From Burkholderiaceae bacterium (GTDB lineage Bacteria > Pseudomonadota > Gammaproteobacteria > Burkholderiales > Burkholderiaceae), in NCBI GenBank assembly GCA_947371415.1, contig CANBPJ010000106.1, forward strand, positions 1 through 5,592: a stretch of 5,592 nt of DNA, given 5' to 3'. Each line of letters begins with the position of its first letter. Within the stretch, counting starts at the first letter, position 1. Of the stretch, positions 1 to 5,592 are shown one piece after another. The translations under genes and the position numbers were made by a program. The notes below the pieces were generated by a model. The model was not told the DNA's origin. It saw only the letters and a list, made by a program, of their open reading frames with translations, and did no database searches.

Positions 1-754
1 GATTACGCATCTCTACCGGGAAAGGCCCAAATGGGGCTGATGCACGCACAATAGCCAAAGCCTGTCGATCTAACTCAGGATTACCAGAACTGCGTCCAAT
101 ACTTAAACCATCCCTGCCTTGAGCGTTATTGGCAATGCGTCCTTGAGCATCTACGCTCACAACAATCACCAAGCTTCCATATAAAGGATGGCCATTGGCG
201 CGCGGGAAAAAAGTACTGCCATAAGCCTCTATCTTTTGACGCATAGCATCGTAGTACTGGGCAAATACCACTGCTTTTGTGCTGGCACCCGTCAAAATCT
301 TACGACGTGGCTCTCGTCCATTGACTTGCAAGCGCTTAGCTAACTCAGCCTCTAAAGAGTTGAGCTGCGATGCGGCCTTATTTTCATCCCCGCTCTTGCG
401 ACCGCCTGAACGAACGCGATCCGCATCCAACTTGGCTAACATTTGTTTTTGTTGCTTTTCTAAAACCTCAAGACGAGCCTCGGCACCAAGTCGCGCTCGA
501 TGCATTGCCGTAGCATCTTGATTGGCAGTGTTGCCACCCCCATGCAAATCCGCCTGAGCCAATTTATTGGCCTGCTTTGGTACCACTTGATTGCTGGCGT
601 TGACCAAGACGACACTCAGTGGCGTATTTAAACGCCGATTCTGAATCTCTCCAACACCCCAACGAAATGACAAGAAGATGAGGTGAAACAAGATTGAGGC
701 GCACAAAGCCATGCGAAATGGGTAACGCTGCCAAGCGTCCTTTAGATACCCCAC
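1..754 (-). CDS. TonB-like energy transducer, C-terminal end cut by window edge
   Basis: TonB-family protein, 251 codons visible; the stop lies beyond the left edge. TonB proteins sit in the inner membrane, draw on proton motive force through ExbB/ExbD and transmit it to outer membrane receptors. I read a GTG start at 754 because AAGG (764-761) lies six bases upstream and the RNB gene stops 13 bases before it; an ATG at 712 would cut into the membrane segment. Residues 15-30 form one hydrophobic helix containing S20-x3-H24, matching the Ser16/His20 pair of E. coli TonB. Residues 33-155 form the spacer, which is Ala/Gln/charge rich with coiled-coil-like stretches near 85-112 and 128-143 and only three prolines (P45, P59, P149). 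Residues 160-251 match the TonB C-terminal domain: YGS-VIVVSVDAQGRI, then SSGNPELD and a PFGPFP end. No exbB or exbD is nearby, so its partners are elsewhere. A TolA-like role is the main alternative. Confidence 0.85.
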   Translation of the reverse strand, partial: MGYLKDAWQRYPFRMALCASILFHLIFLSFRWGVGEIQNRRLNTPLSVVLVNASNQVVPKQANKLAQADLHGGGNTANQDATAMHRARLGAEARLEVLEKQQKQMLAKLDADRVRSGGRKSGDENKAASQLNSLEAELAKRLQVNGREPRRKILTGASTKAVVFAQYYDAMRQKIEAYGSTFFPRANGHPLYGSLVIVVSVDAQGRIANNAQGRDGLSIGRSSGNPELDRQALAIVRASAPFGPFPVEMRN

Positions 755-764
755 GATCTGCCTT
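755..764 (-). promoter_or_regulatory. Ribosome binding site deciding the GTG start of the TonB-like gene
   Basis: On the minus strand AAGG occupies 764-761, followed by six bases and GTG at 754-752. It sits between the ribonuclease stop codon (770-768) and the GTG. The next in-frame start, ATG at 712-710, has no comparable purine-rich site, which favours GTG. Confidence 0.6.
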
Positions 765-767
765 AGC

Positions 768-2756
768 TTAAACGGGACTGACATCACTCACAGGAACATC
801 TGGGGTTTCAATATGGAGGACGCGCACTCCAGCACTCAGTTGCAGAAGATCTACGTCGGCAATACTCACTTCAGCGCGAGTCATACGAGGATGCGCAGCC
901 AGCTCTGGTACAGGTAAATGCAGGGGTATAGGCTCAACGCGCGACATCCCCTCCTTCAGGTGTCTCACAAATACTTGCTTAGGAGTCTCATCTTGAGTAA
1001 TCCAACGCAAGCACCAGTATTTTTCTAGACGATCCTGAAATTCACCATAAGCCGAATAACATGCCTCGAAGTCAGCGGCAATACCCATCAAGGTCGCATC
1101 TCGCGGGGGAAATGGCGCCACCATCTTTGCAGTAATGCCGTGCTTAGCCAAAGCAATGAGTTGCCATTGATTTACCAAATCAGAATACCGACGCAGTGGC
1201 GATGTACACCAGGCGTAATAGTCCAATCCCAAACCCTCATGGGGGCCAGGAGTTGTTTGCATGCGAGTGCGCAATGGACCCCAACCTTTTTGTGTTCGGA
1301 ATAGCCCCGGTAAACCATGGTCAGCCAACAAACGTCCTGATGCGCTATTGCAATAAATCATCCACTCGGCAACGATCGTATCGAGAATGGATCCACGTTG
1401 ACGTGGAGTGATTTCTACTCTTTGCACACCATCAATGTCTTTGATTTGGAAATGAAAATCTCTCGCCAAAGCATTGGGATCAATCACCCCCAATTGCTCA
1501 GCACGCAATCCGTTAGCCACTCGCTGCTCTTGACGTCCAGCATGCAGAAGCTTAGCTGCTGCCCATAAGACACCTAATTTTTGGCGATAAGGATAGTCAG
1601 CAGCCTCATCCGCCAAACTGTCTTCTGTCACGAGATGCTCTAGATTTTCTAAACGAAGATTAGCCCCCATGGGAACCATCTCGGCACGCAATTGCAAAGA
1701 GTCCTTATCCACTGCACCGGCATCATCGATATCAACATAGATGGATAAAGCTGGGCGAGCAGCCCCCTCATCCAATGAGAATTGTTGAATCACAGTATCC
1801 GGCAACATGGTGATCTTGTCACCAGGGAAGTACGCCGTTGACATGCGAGCACGTGCGACCTGATCTAAAGCGTCATCTTTAGCAATCGCCAAACCCGGGG
1901 CAGCAATATGAATACCAATCCGATGGCCGCCCTCCGCAAGCGCAGTTACTGACAAAGCATCATCAATCTCTGTTGTGCCCGAGTCATCAATTGAAAAAGC
2001 GCTTACTTCTGCTAGCGGCAACTCTGCAATAGCAGCATCTAAAACGCCTTGCTCTACCGCTAAGCCCTCATTATGAGTCGCTCCATTTGGAAAATGGGCT
2101 TTTAGAAACATCCCTTGGTGATATTGCAAAGGCGAGTCAATCGCACCACAGCGAATCATGAGTTGCGCAGGTGATTCACCAGACTCGGTGCAAGCTGCAA
2201 GCAAGGCTTTATAGGCCGAAGTATTTTTATCCGGAGAAAACAGCAACTGATTTGCTTGGGATTTGAGGGTTTCTGGGAATACGCCAGCCACTAACTCCTG
2301 TTGCCAAGCTGCCTGTTGCTCTAAGTCTTTTTGCTTGCGCTCTAGTGCAGCTAAACCAGCCTGCAACTGCTCAAGTGGTGCGCGCTGAAAGCGTCCACGC
2401 CCCTTGCGACGGAAAAATACCGGGGCACCCTGCAAAGCAATCGCCAATGCGGTTTGCTGCGGGATGTTTGCTTGTGCACCAAAGTACTCGTGCGCAACAT
2501 CTACCAAACCAAACTCTTCATCGGGGGCGCAGTCCCAAAGAAATTGCAGGTCAATCTCTTTGGATAAATTATTTGCTTCATCCATCAGCGCTTGCGGTTC
2601 TGGCTTTTCAAAACGCAACCAAACTTCTTTCGCCTTTAACTTAATCTTCTTGCCGGATAGGCTTGTGGCCTGCCAAGACTCGGCATCTCCAGTCCCGGAA
2701 GCGGACTGGACTGTGGCAACCTTGATGTCGCCACCCTCTTCATATAAAAGATGCAT
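768..2756 (-). CDS. RNB-domain exoribonuclease (RNase II type)
   Basis: Predicted 3'-to-5' exoribonuclease of the RNase II/RNase R family, acting in the cytoplasm on single-stranded RNA; 662 residues, close to E. coli RNase II (644). The N-terminus (about 1-50) looks like a small beta-barrel RNA-binding module rather than paired cold-shock domains. The RNB catalytic core runs from about 250 to 545. The metal-site motif at 255-267 has D257, D265 and D266, equivalent to Asp201, Asp209 and Asp210 of E. coli RNase II, but E263 replaces Asp207. YFPGDKITMLP (309-319) matches the family's PG-x-MLP segment. TSPLRRYSDL (518-527) carries the catalytic arginine R522 (Arg500 equivalent). The C-terminal ~110 residues lack a recognisable S1 signature. 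The start ATG follows the reductase stop by two bases and has no good ribosome binding site, so translational coupling is likely. It is an RNB protein with confidence; RNase II versus a separate betaproteobacterial subfamily is open, hence no symbol. Confidence 0.93.
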   Translation of the reverse strand: MHLLYEEGGDIKVATVQSASGTGDAESWQATSLSGKKIKLKAKEVWLRFEKPEPQALMDEANNLSKEIDLQFLWDCAPDEEFGLVDVAHEYFGAQANIPQQTALAIALQGAPVFFRRKGRGRFQRAPLEQLQAGLAALERKQKDLEQQAAWQQELVAGVFPETLKSQANQLLFSPDKNTSAYKALLAACTESGESPAQLMIRCGAIDSPLQYHQGMFLKAHFPNGATHNEGLAVEQGVLDAAIAELPLAEVSAFSIDDSGTTEIDDALSVTALAEGGHRIGIHIAAPGLAIAKDDALDQVARARMSTAYFPGDKITMLPDTVIQQFSLDEGAARPALSIYVDIDDAGAVDKDSLQLRAEMVPMGANLRLENLEHLVTEDSLADEAADYPYRQKLGVLWAAAKLLHAGRQEQRVANGLRAEQLGVIDPNALARDFHFQIKDIDGVQRVEITPRQRGSILDTIVAEWMIYCNSASGRLLADHGLPGLFRTQKGWGPLRTRMQTTPGPHEGLGLDYYAWCTSPLRRYSDLVNQWQLIALAKHGITAKMVAPFPPRDATLMGIAADFEACYSAYGEFQDRLEKYWCLRWITQDETPKQVFVRHLKEGMSRVEPIPLHLPVPELAAHPRMTRAEVSIADVDLLQLSAGVRVLHIETPDVPVSDVSPV

Positions 2757-2758
2757 GC

Positions 2759-3487
2759 TTAAAGAGAGATCCCGCCACTGGCCTCAAGTGCTACGCCATT
2801 CACATAGCTTGCTTCATCGCTTGCTAAAAATAAATACACATTTGCCATTTCTTCTGGAGTGCCTAAGCGACCGAGCCAACTTCGCCTCTCAATATCTTGC
2901 AAGATATTTTCCGGCATGGCTTTCACCATCTCAGTAGCAATAAAGCCTGGGCAAACTGCGTTTACACGAATTCCTTTTGCGCCCAATTCCCGCGCCCAAG
3001 TCTTAGTGAAACCAATCACACCAAACTTCGTGGCGGAATAGTTGGTTTGACCAAAATTTCCATAAATACCAACGACGCTTGAAGCGTTTACAACAGCGCC
3101 TTTACCAGCCTCAAGCATATGCGGCACAACGAGTTGCGTGCAATTGAATACCCCTTTGAGATTGACATCAATTACCGTATCAAATTGTGCTTCCGTCATT
3201 TTGACCAAGCGCGCATCCTGGGTGATACCGGCATTGTTAATCAAAATATCAATGCGTCCATGGCGCTGCATGATTTGATCTACAGCCGCTTCAATGCTAG
3301 CGCGATCAGTTACATTCATAACATAAGCTTCGGCGCCCGGAATGAGATCTACTGCCGCCTTTACTGCATCTGGATTCACATCCGCAATCATGACCCTGGC
3401 ACCTTCTTGTGCAAATCGCTGGGCTGTTGCAAAACCAATCCCTTTTGCTGCACCTGTAATGATGGCTACTTTATCTTTTAATCTCAT
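2759..3487 (-). CDS. FabG-like short-chain dehydrogenase/reductase (SDR)
   Basis: Classical SDR of 242 residues, soluble and probably tetrameric like its family. The Rossmann cofactor motif TGAAKGIG is at 11-18, followed by NNAG at 84-87. The catalytic tetrad is N109 (in DVNLKG), S137, Y150 and K154 (Y-S-A-T-K), and PGFIATEM at 180-187 is the usual post-catalytic loop. D36 at the end of the second strand (VMIADVN) is the acidic residue that normally selects NAD(H) and disfavours NADP(H), unlike canonical NADPH-dependent FabG. It resembles 3-oxoacyl-ACP reductases most, but an acetoacetyl-CoA reductase or other hydroxyacyl dehydrogenase is equally possible; the essential fabG normally sits in the fab cluster (fabD-fabG-acpP), so this is probably a paralogue. 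The start overlaps the mpl stop by four bases (ATGA), and the stop lies two bases before the ribonuclease start, so it is cotranscribed. Substrate unknown; I leave out the symbol. Confidence 0.93.
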   Translation of the reverse strand: MRLKDKVAIITGAAKGIGFATAQRFAQEGARVMIADVNPDAVKAAVDLIPGAEAYVMNVTDRASIEAAVDQIMQRHGRIDILINNAGITQDARLVKMTEAQFDTVIDVNLKGVFNCTQLVVPHMLEAGKGAVVNASSVVGIYGNFGQTNYSATKFGVIGFTKTWARELGAKGIRVNAVCPGFIATEMVKAMPENILQDIERRSWLGRLGTPEEMANVYLFLASDEASYVNGVALEASGGISL

Positions 3488-4896
3488 GATGACTTTGCTT
3501 TCCCTTGTATTGCAGCCAATATTTTTTGATGCACGCCACCGAAGCCGCCGTTACTCATCACCAGAATGTGATCACCAGGCTTAGCCTCATTCGCTACCGC
3601 ATTTACCAGCGCACTTAAATCATCAAAGGCCATGGCACGATCTTTTTCTTTTATATTGAGTGGAGATAAGACTTCATTCAAATCCCAACCCAAAGTTTCT
3701 TTTCCGGTACTGGCGCCAAAGGCAAAGACTTTATCAGCTGCCTCCAGGCTATTAGGCAGTTGCGCTTTCATCACGCCTAACTTCATCGTATTGGATCGAG
3801 GCTCTAACACTGCCAAAATTCTGGACTGCCCTACGCGACGACGTAAGCCATCTACCGTTGTTGTAATCGCAGTGGGGTGATGTGCAAAGTCATCATAGAC
3901 CGTCACCTCATTTGCCACGCCAATCGTCTCCAAACGGCGCTTCACATTCTTAAACTCGGCCAAAGCACGGGCAGCATTACTTGGAGAGATGCCAATATGA
4001 TTTGCAGAGGCAATTGCGGCTAACGCATTGAGCTGATTGTGCCGACCCATTACGCCCGAGTCTGGTGCCCACCGCACAGTTGCCACCTCTTTGCCCTCGC
4101 GCACAACAATGAACCCATCCGCATCTTGAGAAATTAAAGACCAAGCATTCTGTTGATCTTGTCCAAACTTCTCCACTGGCGCCCAAGCTCCTCGTGTGAT
4201 GACCCTCTCTAATGCAGGTTCTTCTCCATTGACCACTACCAGGCCATTGCCAGGCACCGTGCGAACCAAGTGATGAAATTGTGTTTCGATTGCAGTGAGA
4301 TCCGCAAAAATATCAGCATGATCGAACTCGAGATTATTTAGCAAAGCAGTACGCGGACGATAGTGAACAAACTTGCTGCGCTTATCAAAGAAAGCGGTGT
4401 CGTATTCATCTGCCTCAATAACAAAATATTTACCCTCGCCAAGGCGAGCTGACACCGTGAAGTTCAGCGGGACACCGCCGATTAAATATCCAGGCTGATA
4501 GCCATTAAATTCCAAAATCCAGGCTAGCATGGCAGAGGTGGTGGTTTTGCCGTGCGTACCCGCTACCGCCAACACATGTCGACCAAAGAGAACCTGCTCA
4601 CCCAACCACTGAGGTCCAGAGGTGTAAGGAAGTCCTTGGTTAAGAATGGCCTCCATTAATGGATTGCCACGCGAAACCACATTGCCGATGACAAATAAAT
4701 CCGGCATCGTCTCAAACTGTAATAATTGATCTGGCGAAAATCCTTCAATGAGCTCAATGCCCTGCGCTTCAAGCTGAGTGCTCATTGGTGGATATACGTT
4801 GGCATCACAGCCAGTAACACGATGTCCGGCCTGCCGAGCGATTGCGGCAATGCCGCCCATGAAAGTACCGCAAATGCCCAAGATATGAATATGCAT
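3484..4896 (-). CDS. mpl: UDP-N-acetylmuramate:L-alanyl-gamma-D-glutamyl-meso-diaminopimelate ligase
   Basis: Cytoplasmic ATP-dependent ligase of peptidoglycan recycling: it joins recovered tripeptide L-Ala-gamma-D-Glu-meso-DAP to UDP-MurNAc, bypassing MurC, MurD and MurE. The 470 residues (E. coli Mpl: 457) are full length. The N-terminus HILGICGTFMGG (4-15) is nearly identical to E. coli Mpl and fixes the start. The Mur-ligase ATP loop GTHGKTTT is at 113-120, the central block EADEYDTAFFDKRSKF begins at 161, and NNLEFDHADIF spans 187-197. GRHNQLNALAA (284-294) and YDDFAHHPTAI (334-344) follow. EPRSNTMKLG (365-374) separates Mpl from MurC, which has a different sequence here. SNGGFGG (448-454) ends the third domain. 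First gene of the leftward operon. It starts 26 bases from the divergent tlpA and has no visible ribosome binding site; a TAAAAT box lies just upstream of the ATG. Confidence 0.97.
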   Translation of the reverse strand: MHIHILGICGTFMGGIAAIARQAGHRVTGCDANVYPPMSTQLEAQGIELIEGFSPDQLLQFETMPDLFVIGNVVSRGNPLMEAILNQGLPYTSGPQWLGEQVLFGRHVLAVAGTHGKTTTSAMLAWILEFNGYQPGYLIGGVPLNFTVSARLGEGKYFVIEADEYDTAFFDKRSKFVHYRPRTALLNNLEFDHADIFADLTAIETQFHHLVRTVPGNGLVVVNGEEPALERVITRGAWAPVEKFGQDQQNAWSLISQDADGFIVVREGKEVATVRWAPDSGVMGRHNQLNALAAIASANHIGISPSNAARALAEFKNVKRRLETIGVANEVTVYDDFAHHPTAITTTVDGLRRRVGQSRILAVLEPRSNTMKLGVMKAQLPNSLEAADKVFAFGASTGKETLGWDLNEVLSPLNIKEKDRAMAFDDLSALVNAVANEAKPGDHILVMSNGGFGGVHQKILAAIQGKAKSS

Positions 4897-4902
4897 TGGG
4901 GA

Positions 4903-4908
4903 ATTTTA
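4903..4908 (-). promoter_or_regulatory. Candidate -10 box for mpl (possible leaderless start)
   Basis: TAAAAT on the minus strand differs from the sigma-70 consensus TATAAT at one position and ends six bases before the mpl ATG (4896). Transcription from it would begin at or within a base or two of the A of the ATG. The hexamer 17 bases upstream (4931-4926, TCGGTT) is a poor -35. The call rests on position and on the absence of a Shine-Dalgarno sequence; it is not proven. Confidence 0.35.
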
Positions 4909-4911
4909 GCT

Positions 4912-4917
4912 AAGGAG
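4912..4917 (+). promoter_or_regulatory. Ribosome binding site of tlpA
   Basis: AAGGAG, a near-ideal Shine-Dalgarno sequence, lies five bases before the tlpA ATG at 4923. It fixes that start and shows the tlpA transcript must begin upstream of about 4910, so its promoter lies in the short gap or inside the first codons of mpl. I see no convincing -35/-10 pair there. Confidence 0.85.
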
Positions 4918-4922
4918 TAGTC

Positions 4923-5450
4923 ATGAACCGAAGACAGTGGATTGGGATCGTCGGAATTAGCCTATTGGCACTCTTTGCAGGAGTCCTGACTTCACAATGG
5001 ATCTTCAAAACAGGTCTAGCCAGCGACCCTGCGATCAAAGCATTTTTTGCCAATCCTTGGCAAACACCCAATGGAAAATCAGTTGACACCAATGAATGGC
5101 GTGGAAAAGTCCTCGTGGTGAACTTTTGGGCCTCCTGGTGCCCTCCTTGCGTTGAAGAAATGCCCGCCTTGGATAAGCTGCAGAGAGAGTTTTCCTCGCA
5201 AAATGTATTATTTGTCGGCATTGGCATTGATTCACCCTCTAATATTCGTGAATTTCTTGCAAAAACCCCAGTCTCCTATCCTATTGTGATTGGCGGACTT
5301 GAAGGCAGCAATCTATCGAAACAGCTGGGCAATGCTCAGGGCGCACTCCCTTACACCATCGTCATCAATGCCAAAGGCAAAGCCACAAGCAGTAAATTAG
5401 GAAAGATAAGCGAAGAAGAGCTCAGAAGCGCCATTAAATCAGTCTTATAA
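4923..5450 (+). CDS. TlpA-like membrane-anchored thiol-disulfide oxidoreductase
   Basis: Thioredoxin-fold protein of the TlpA/ResA/CcmG family, 175 residues. These proteins face the periplasm and pass electrons to disulfides, often for cytochrome c maturation or protection from oxidation. Residues 1-6 are positively charged (NRRQ) and 7-23 are hydrophobic, giving a signal anchor; no clear signal-peptidase site follows, so it is probably membrane-tethered. The thioredoxin domain spans about 45-175. The active site W72-C73-P74-P75-C76 is intact inside VVNFWASWCPPCVEEMP, and the cis-proline is P143 in ALPYTIVI. The segment from about 92 to 120 (VLFVGIGIDSPSNIREFL) is the central insertion common to TlpA-like proteins. 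Divergent from mpl. No cytochrome biogenesis gene is in view, so the specific client is unknown; an AhpC/TSA-type peroxidase is unlikely given the CPPC motif. Confidence 0.93.
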   Translation: MNRRQWIGIVGISLLALFAGVLTSQWIFKTGLASDPAIKAFFANPWQTPNGKSVDTNEWRGKVLVVNFWASWCPPCVEEMPALDKLQREFSSQNVLFVGIGIDSPSNIREFLAKTPVSYPIVIGGLEGSNLSKQLGNAQGALPYTIVINAKGKATSSKLGKISEEELRSAIKSVL

Positions 5451-5474
5451 GATCTTTTTCTGAATATTATTGCT

Positions 5475-5500
5475 AATGAGGTCCATTGACATGACTCATT
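5475..5500. repeat. Inverted repeat AATGAG / CTCATT around the -35 box
   Basis: Six-base arms AATGAG (5475-5480) and CTCATT (5495-5500) are exact reverse complements separated by 14 bases, enclosing TTGACA. The centre-to-centre spacing of 20 bases is about two helical turns, as in binding sites for dimeric regulators. Six-base arms can arise by chance in AT-rich spacer DNA, so this is a candidate operator only. Confidence 0.3.
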
Positions 5501-5514
5501 TTCAAACTTAATTT
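5486..5514 (+). promoter_or_regulatory. Candidate sigma-70 promoter for the next rightward gene
   Basis: A perfect -35 hexamer TTGACA (5486-5491) is followed after 17 bases by TAATTT (5509-5514), three of six matches to TATAAT; the alternative TTAATT at 16 bases is no better. It lies in the non-coding stretch after tlpA and points right, about 80 bases before the window ends. The gene it would serve starts outside the window; in related genomes I recall aroQ-accB-accC after tlpA. The weak -10 keeps confidence moderate. Confidence 0.45.
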
Positions 5515-5592
5515 GGCTAGATCCGCTCTTAAATTCACGTAAAACAGCCAGTTTATAGGTCATTTTTTAGGTCTACCCAAGGATTCTGGGGG

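Noticed and set aside
279..521. Plus-strand open frame of 80 codons
   Set aside because: Antisense to the spacer of the TonB-like gene. The minus-strand frame is open across the whole region and gives a recognisable TonB domain.
2404..2937. Plus-strand open frame of 177 codons
   Set aside because: It runs antisense across the ribonuclease-reductase junction, both of which have full family motifs. Its translation is Cys/Ser-rich with no recognisable domain and no good ribosome binding site.
4844..4856. GC-rich inverted repeat GCGGCA-A-TGCCGC near the mpl start
   Set aside because: It lies inside mpl and encodes the conserved Gly-Gly-Ile-Ala-Ala stretch; codons for G-G-I-A-A readily give this symmetry. 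Six-base arms with a one-base centre make a poor hairpin.
4910..5227. Minus-strand open frame of 105 codons overlapping tlpA
   Set aside because: Shadow of tlpA, whose thioredoxin motif and ribosome binding site are clear. It would also occupy the space upstream of mpl with no domain of its own.
5439..5463. Possible terminator after tlpA (TCTTATAAGA followed by CTTTTTC)
   Set aside because: The 10-base palindrome leaves almost no loop, the stem is AT-rich and the T run is short and interrupted. It would be a weak terminator at best.
5351..5563. Minus-strand open frame of 70 codons covering the tlpA end and the spacer
   Set aside because: More than a third of it is antisense to tlpA, it has no ribosome binding site that I can see and its sequence matches no family I know. 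A small gene cannot be excluded in the spacer but nothing supports one.
5556..5573. Direct repeat TAGGTC at 5556-5561 and 5568-5573
   Set aside because: Two six-base copies spaced 12 bases apart around a T run. Too short to distinguish from chance and not linked to any other signal.

Overview
The window looks like a chromosomal housekeeping segment from a betaproteobacterium. The best guess is a Burkholderiales bacterium of the Polynucleobacter type. The guess rests on base composition that looks moderate by eye (not computed), on the protein sequences, and on the order mpl / RNB-family ribonuclease / TonB with a divergent tlpA. No taxonomic search could be run.

Minus strand, read right to left (4896 down to 1): four closely packed genes form one apparent operon. 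They are mpl (murein tripeptide recycling ligase), a FabG-like short-chain dehydrogenase/reductase, an RNB-domain exoribonuclease of the RNase II type, and a TonB-like protein that runs off the left edge. The junctions are a 4-base ATGA overlap, a 2-base gap and a 13-base gap, so translational coupling is likely. The ORF scan that only accepts ATG misses the tonB-like gene, because it starts at GTG and lacks its stop in this window.

Plus strand (4923 to 5450): a membrane-anchored TlpA-like thioredoxin with an intact WCPPC site is divergent from mpl. Only 26 bases separate the two start codons. tlpA has a strong ribosome binding site in that gap. mpl has none, but has a TAAAAT box six bases before its ATG, which suggests a leaderless mpl transcript. 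After tlpA comes a 142-base stretch without a convincing gene. It holds a perfect TTGACA -35 box flanked by a 6-base inverted repeat, and probably is the promoter region of the next rightward gene. From memory of related genomes that gene would be aroQ with accB-accC, but it is not in the window.

Functionally the segment mixes envelope work (Mpl recycles peptidoglycan peptides; TonB-like protein energises outer membrane transport; TlpA does periplasmic thiol reduction) with RNA turnover and an oxidoreductase of unknown substrate. I see no mobile element, CRISPR array, tRNA or rRNA, and no strong evidence of an undescribed multi-gene system. The points most worth a second look are the leaderless start of mpl, the unusual proline-poor spacer of the TonB-like protein, the Asp-to-Glu change in the ribonuclease metal site, and the dyad around the TTGACA box.
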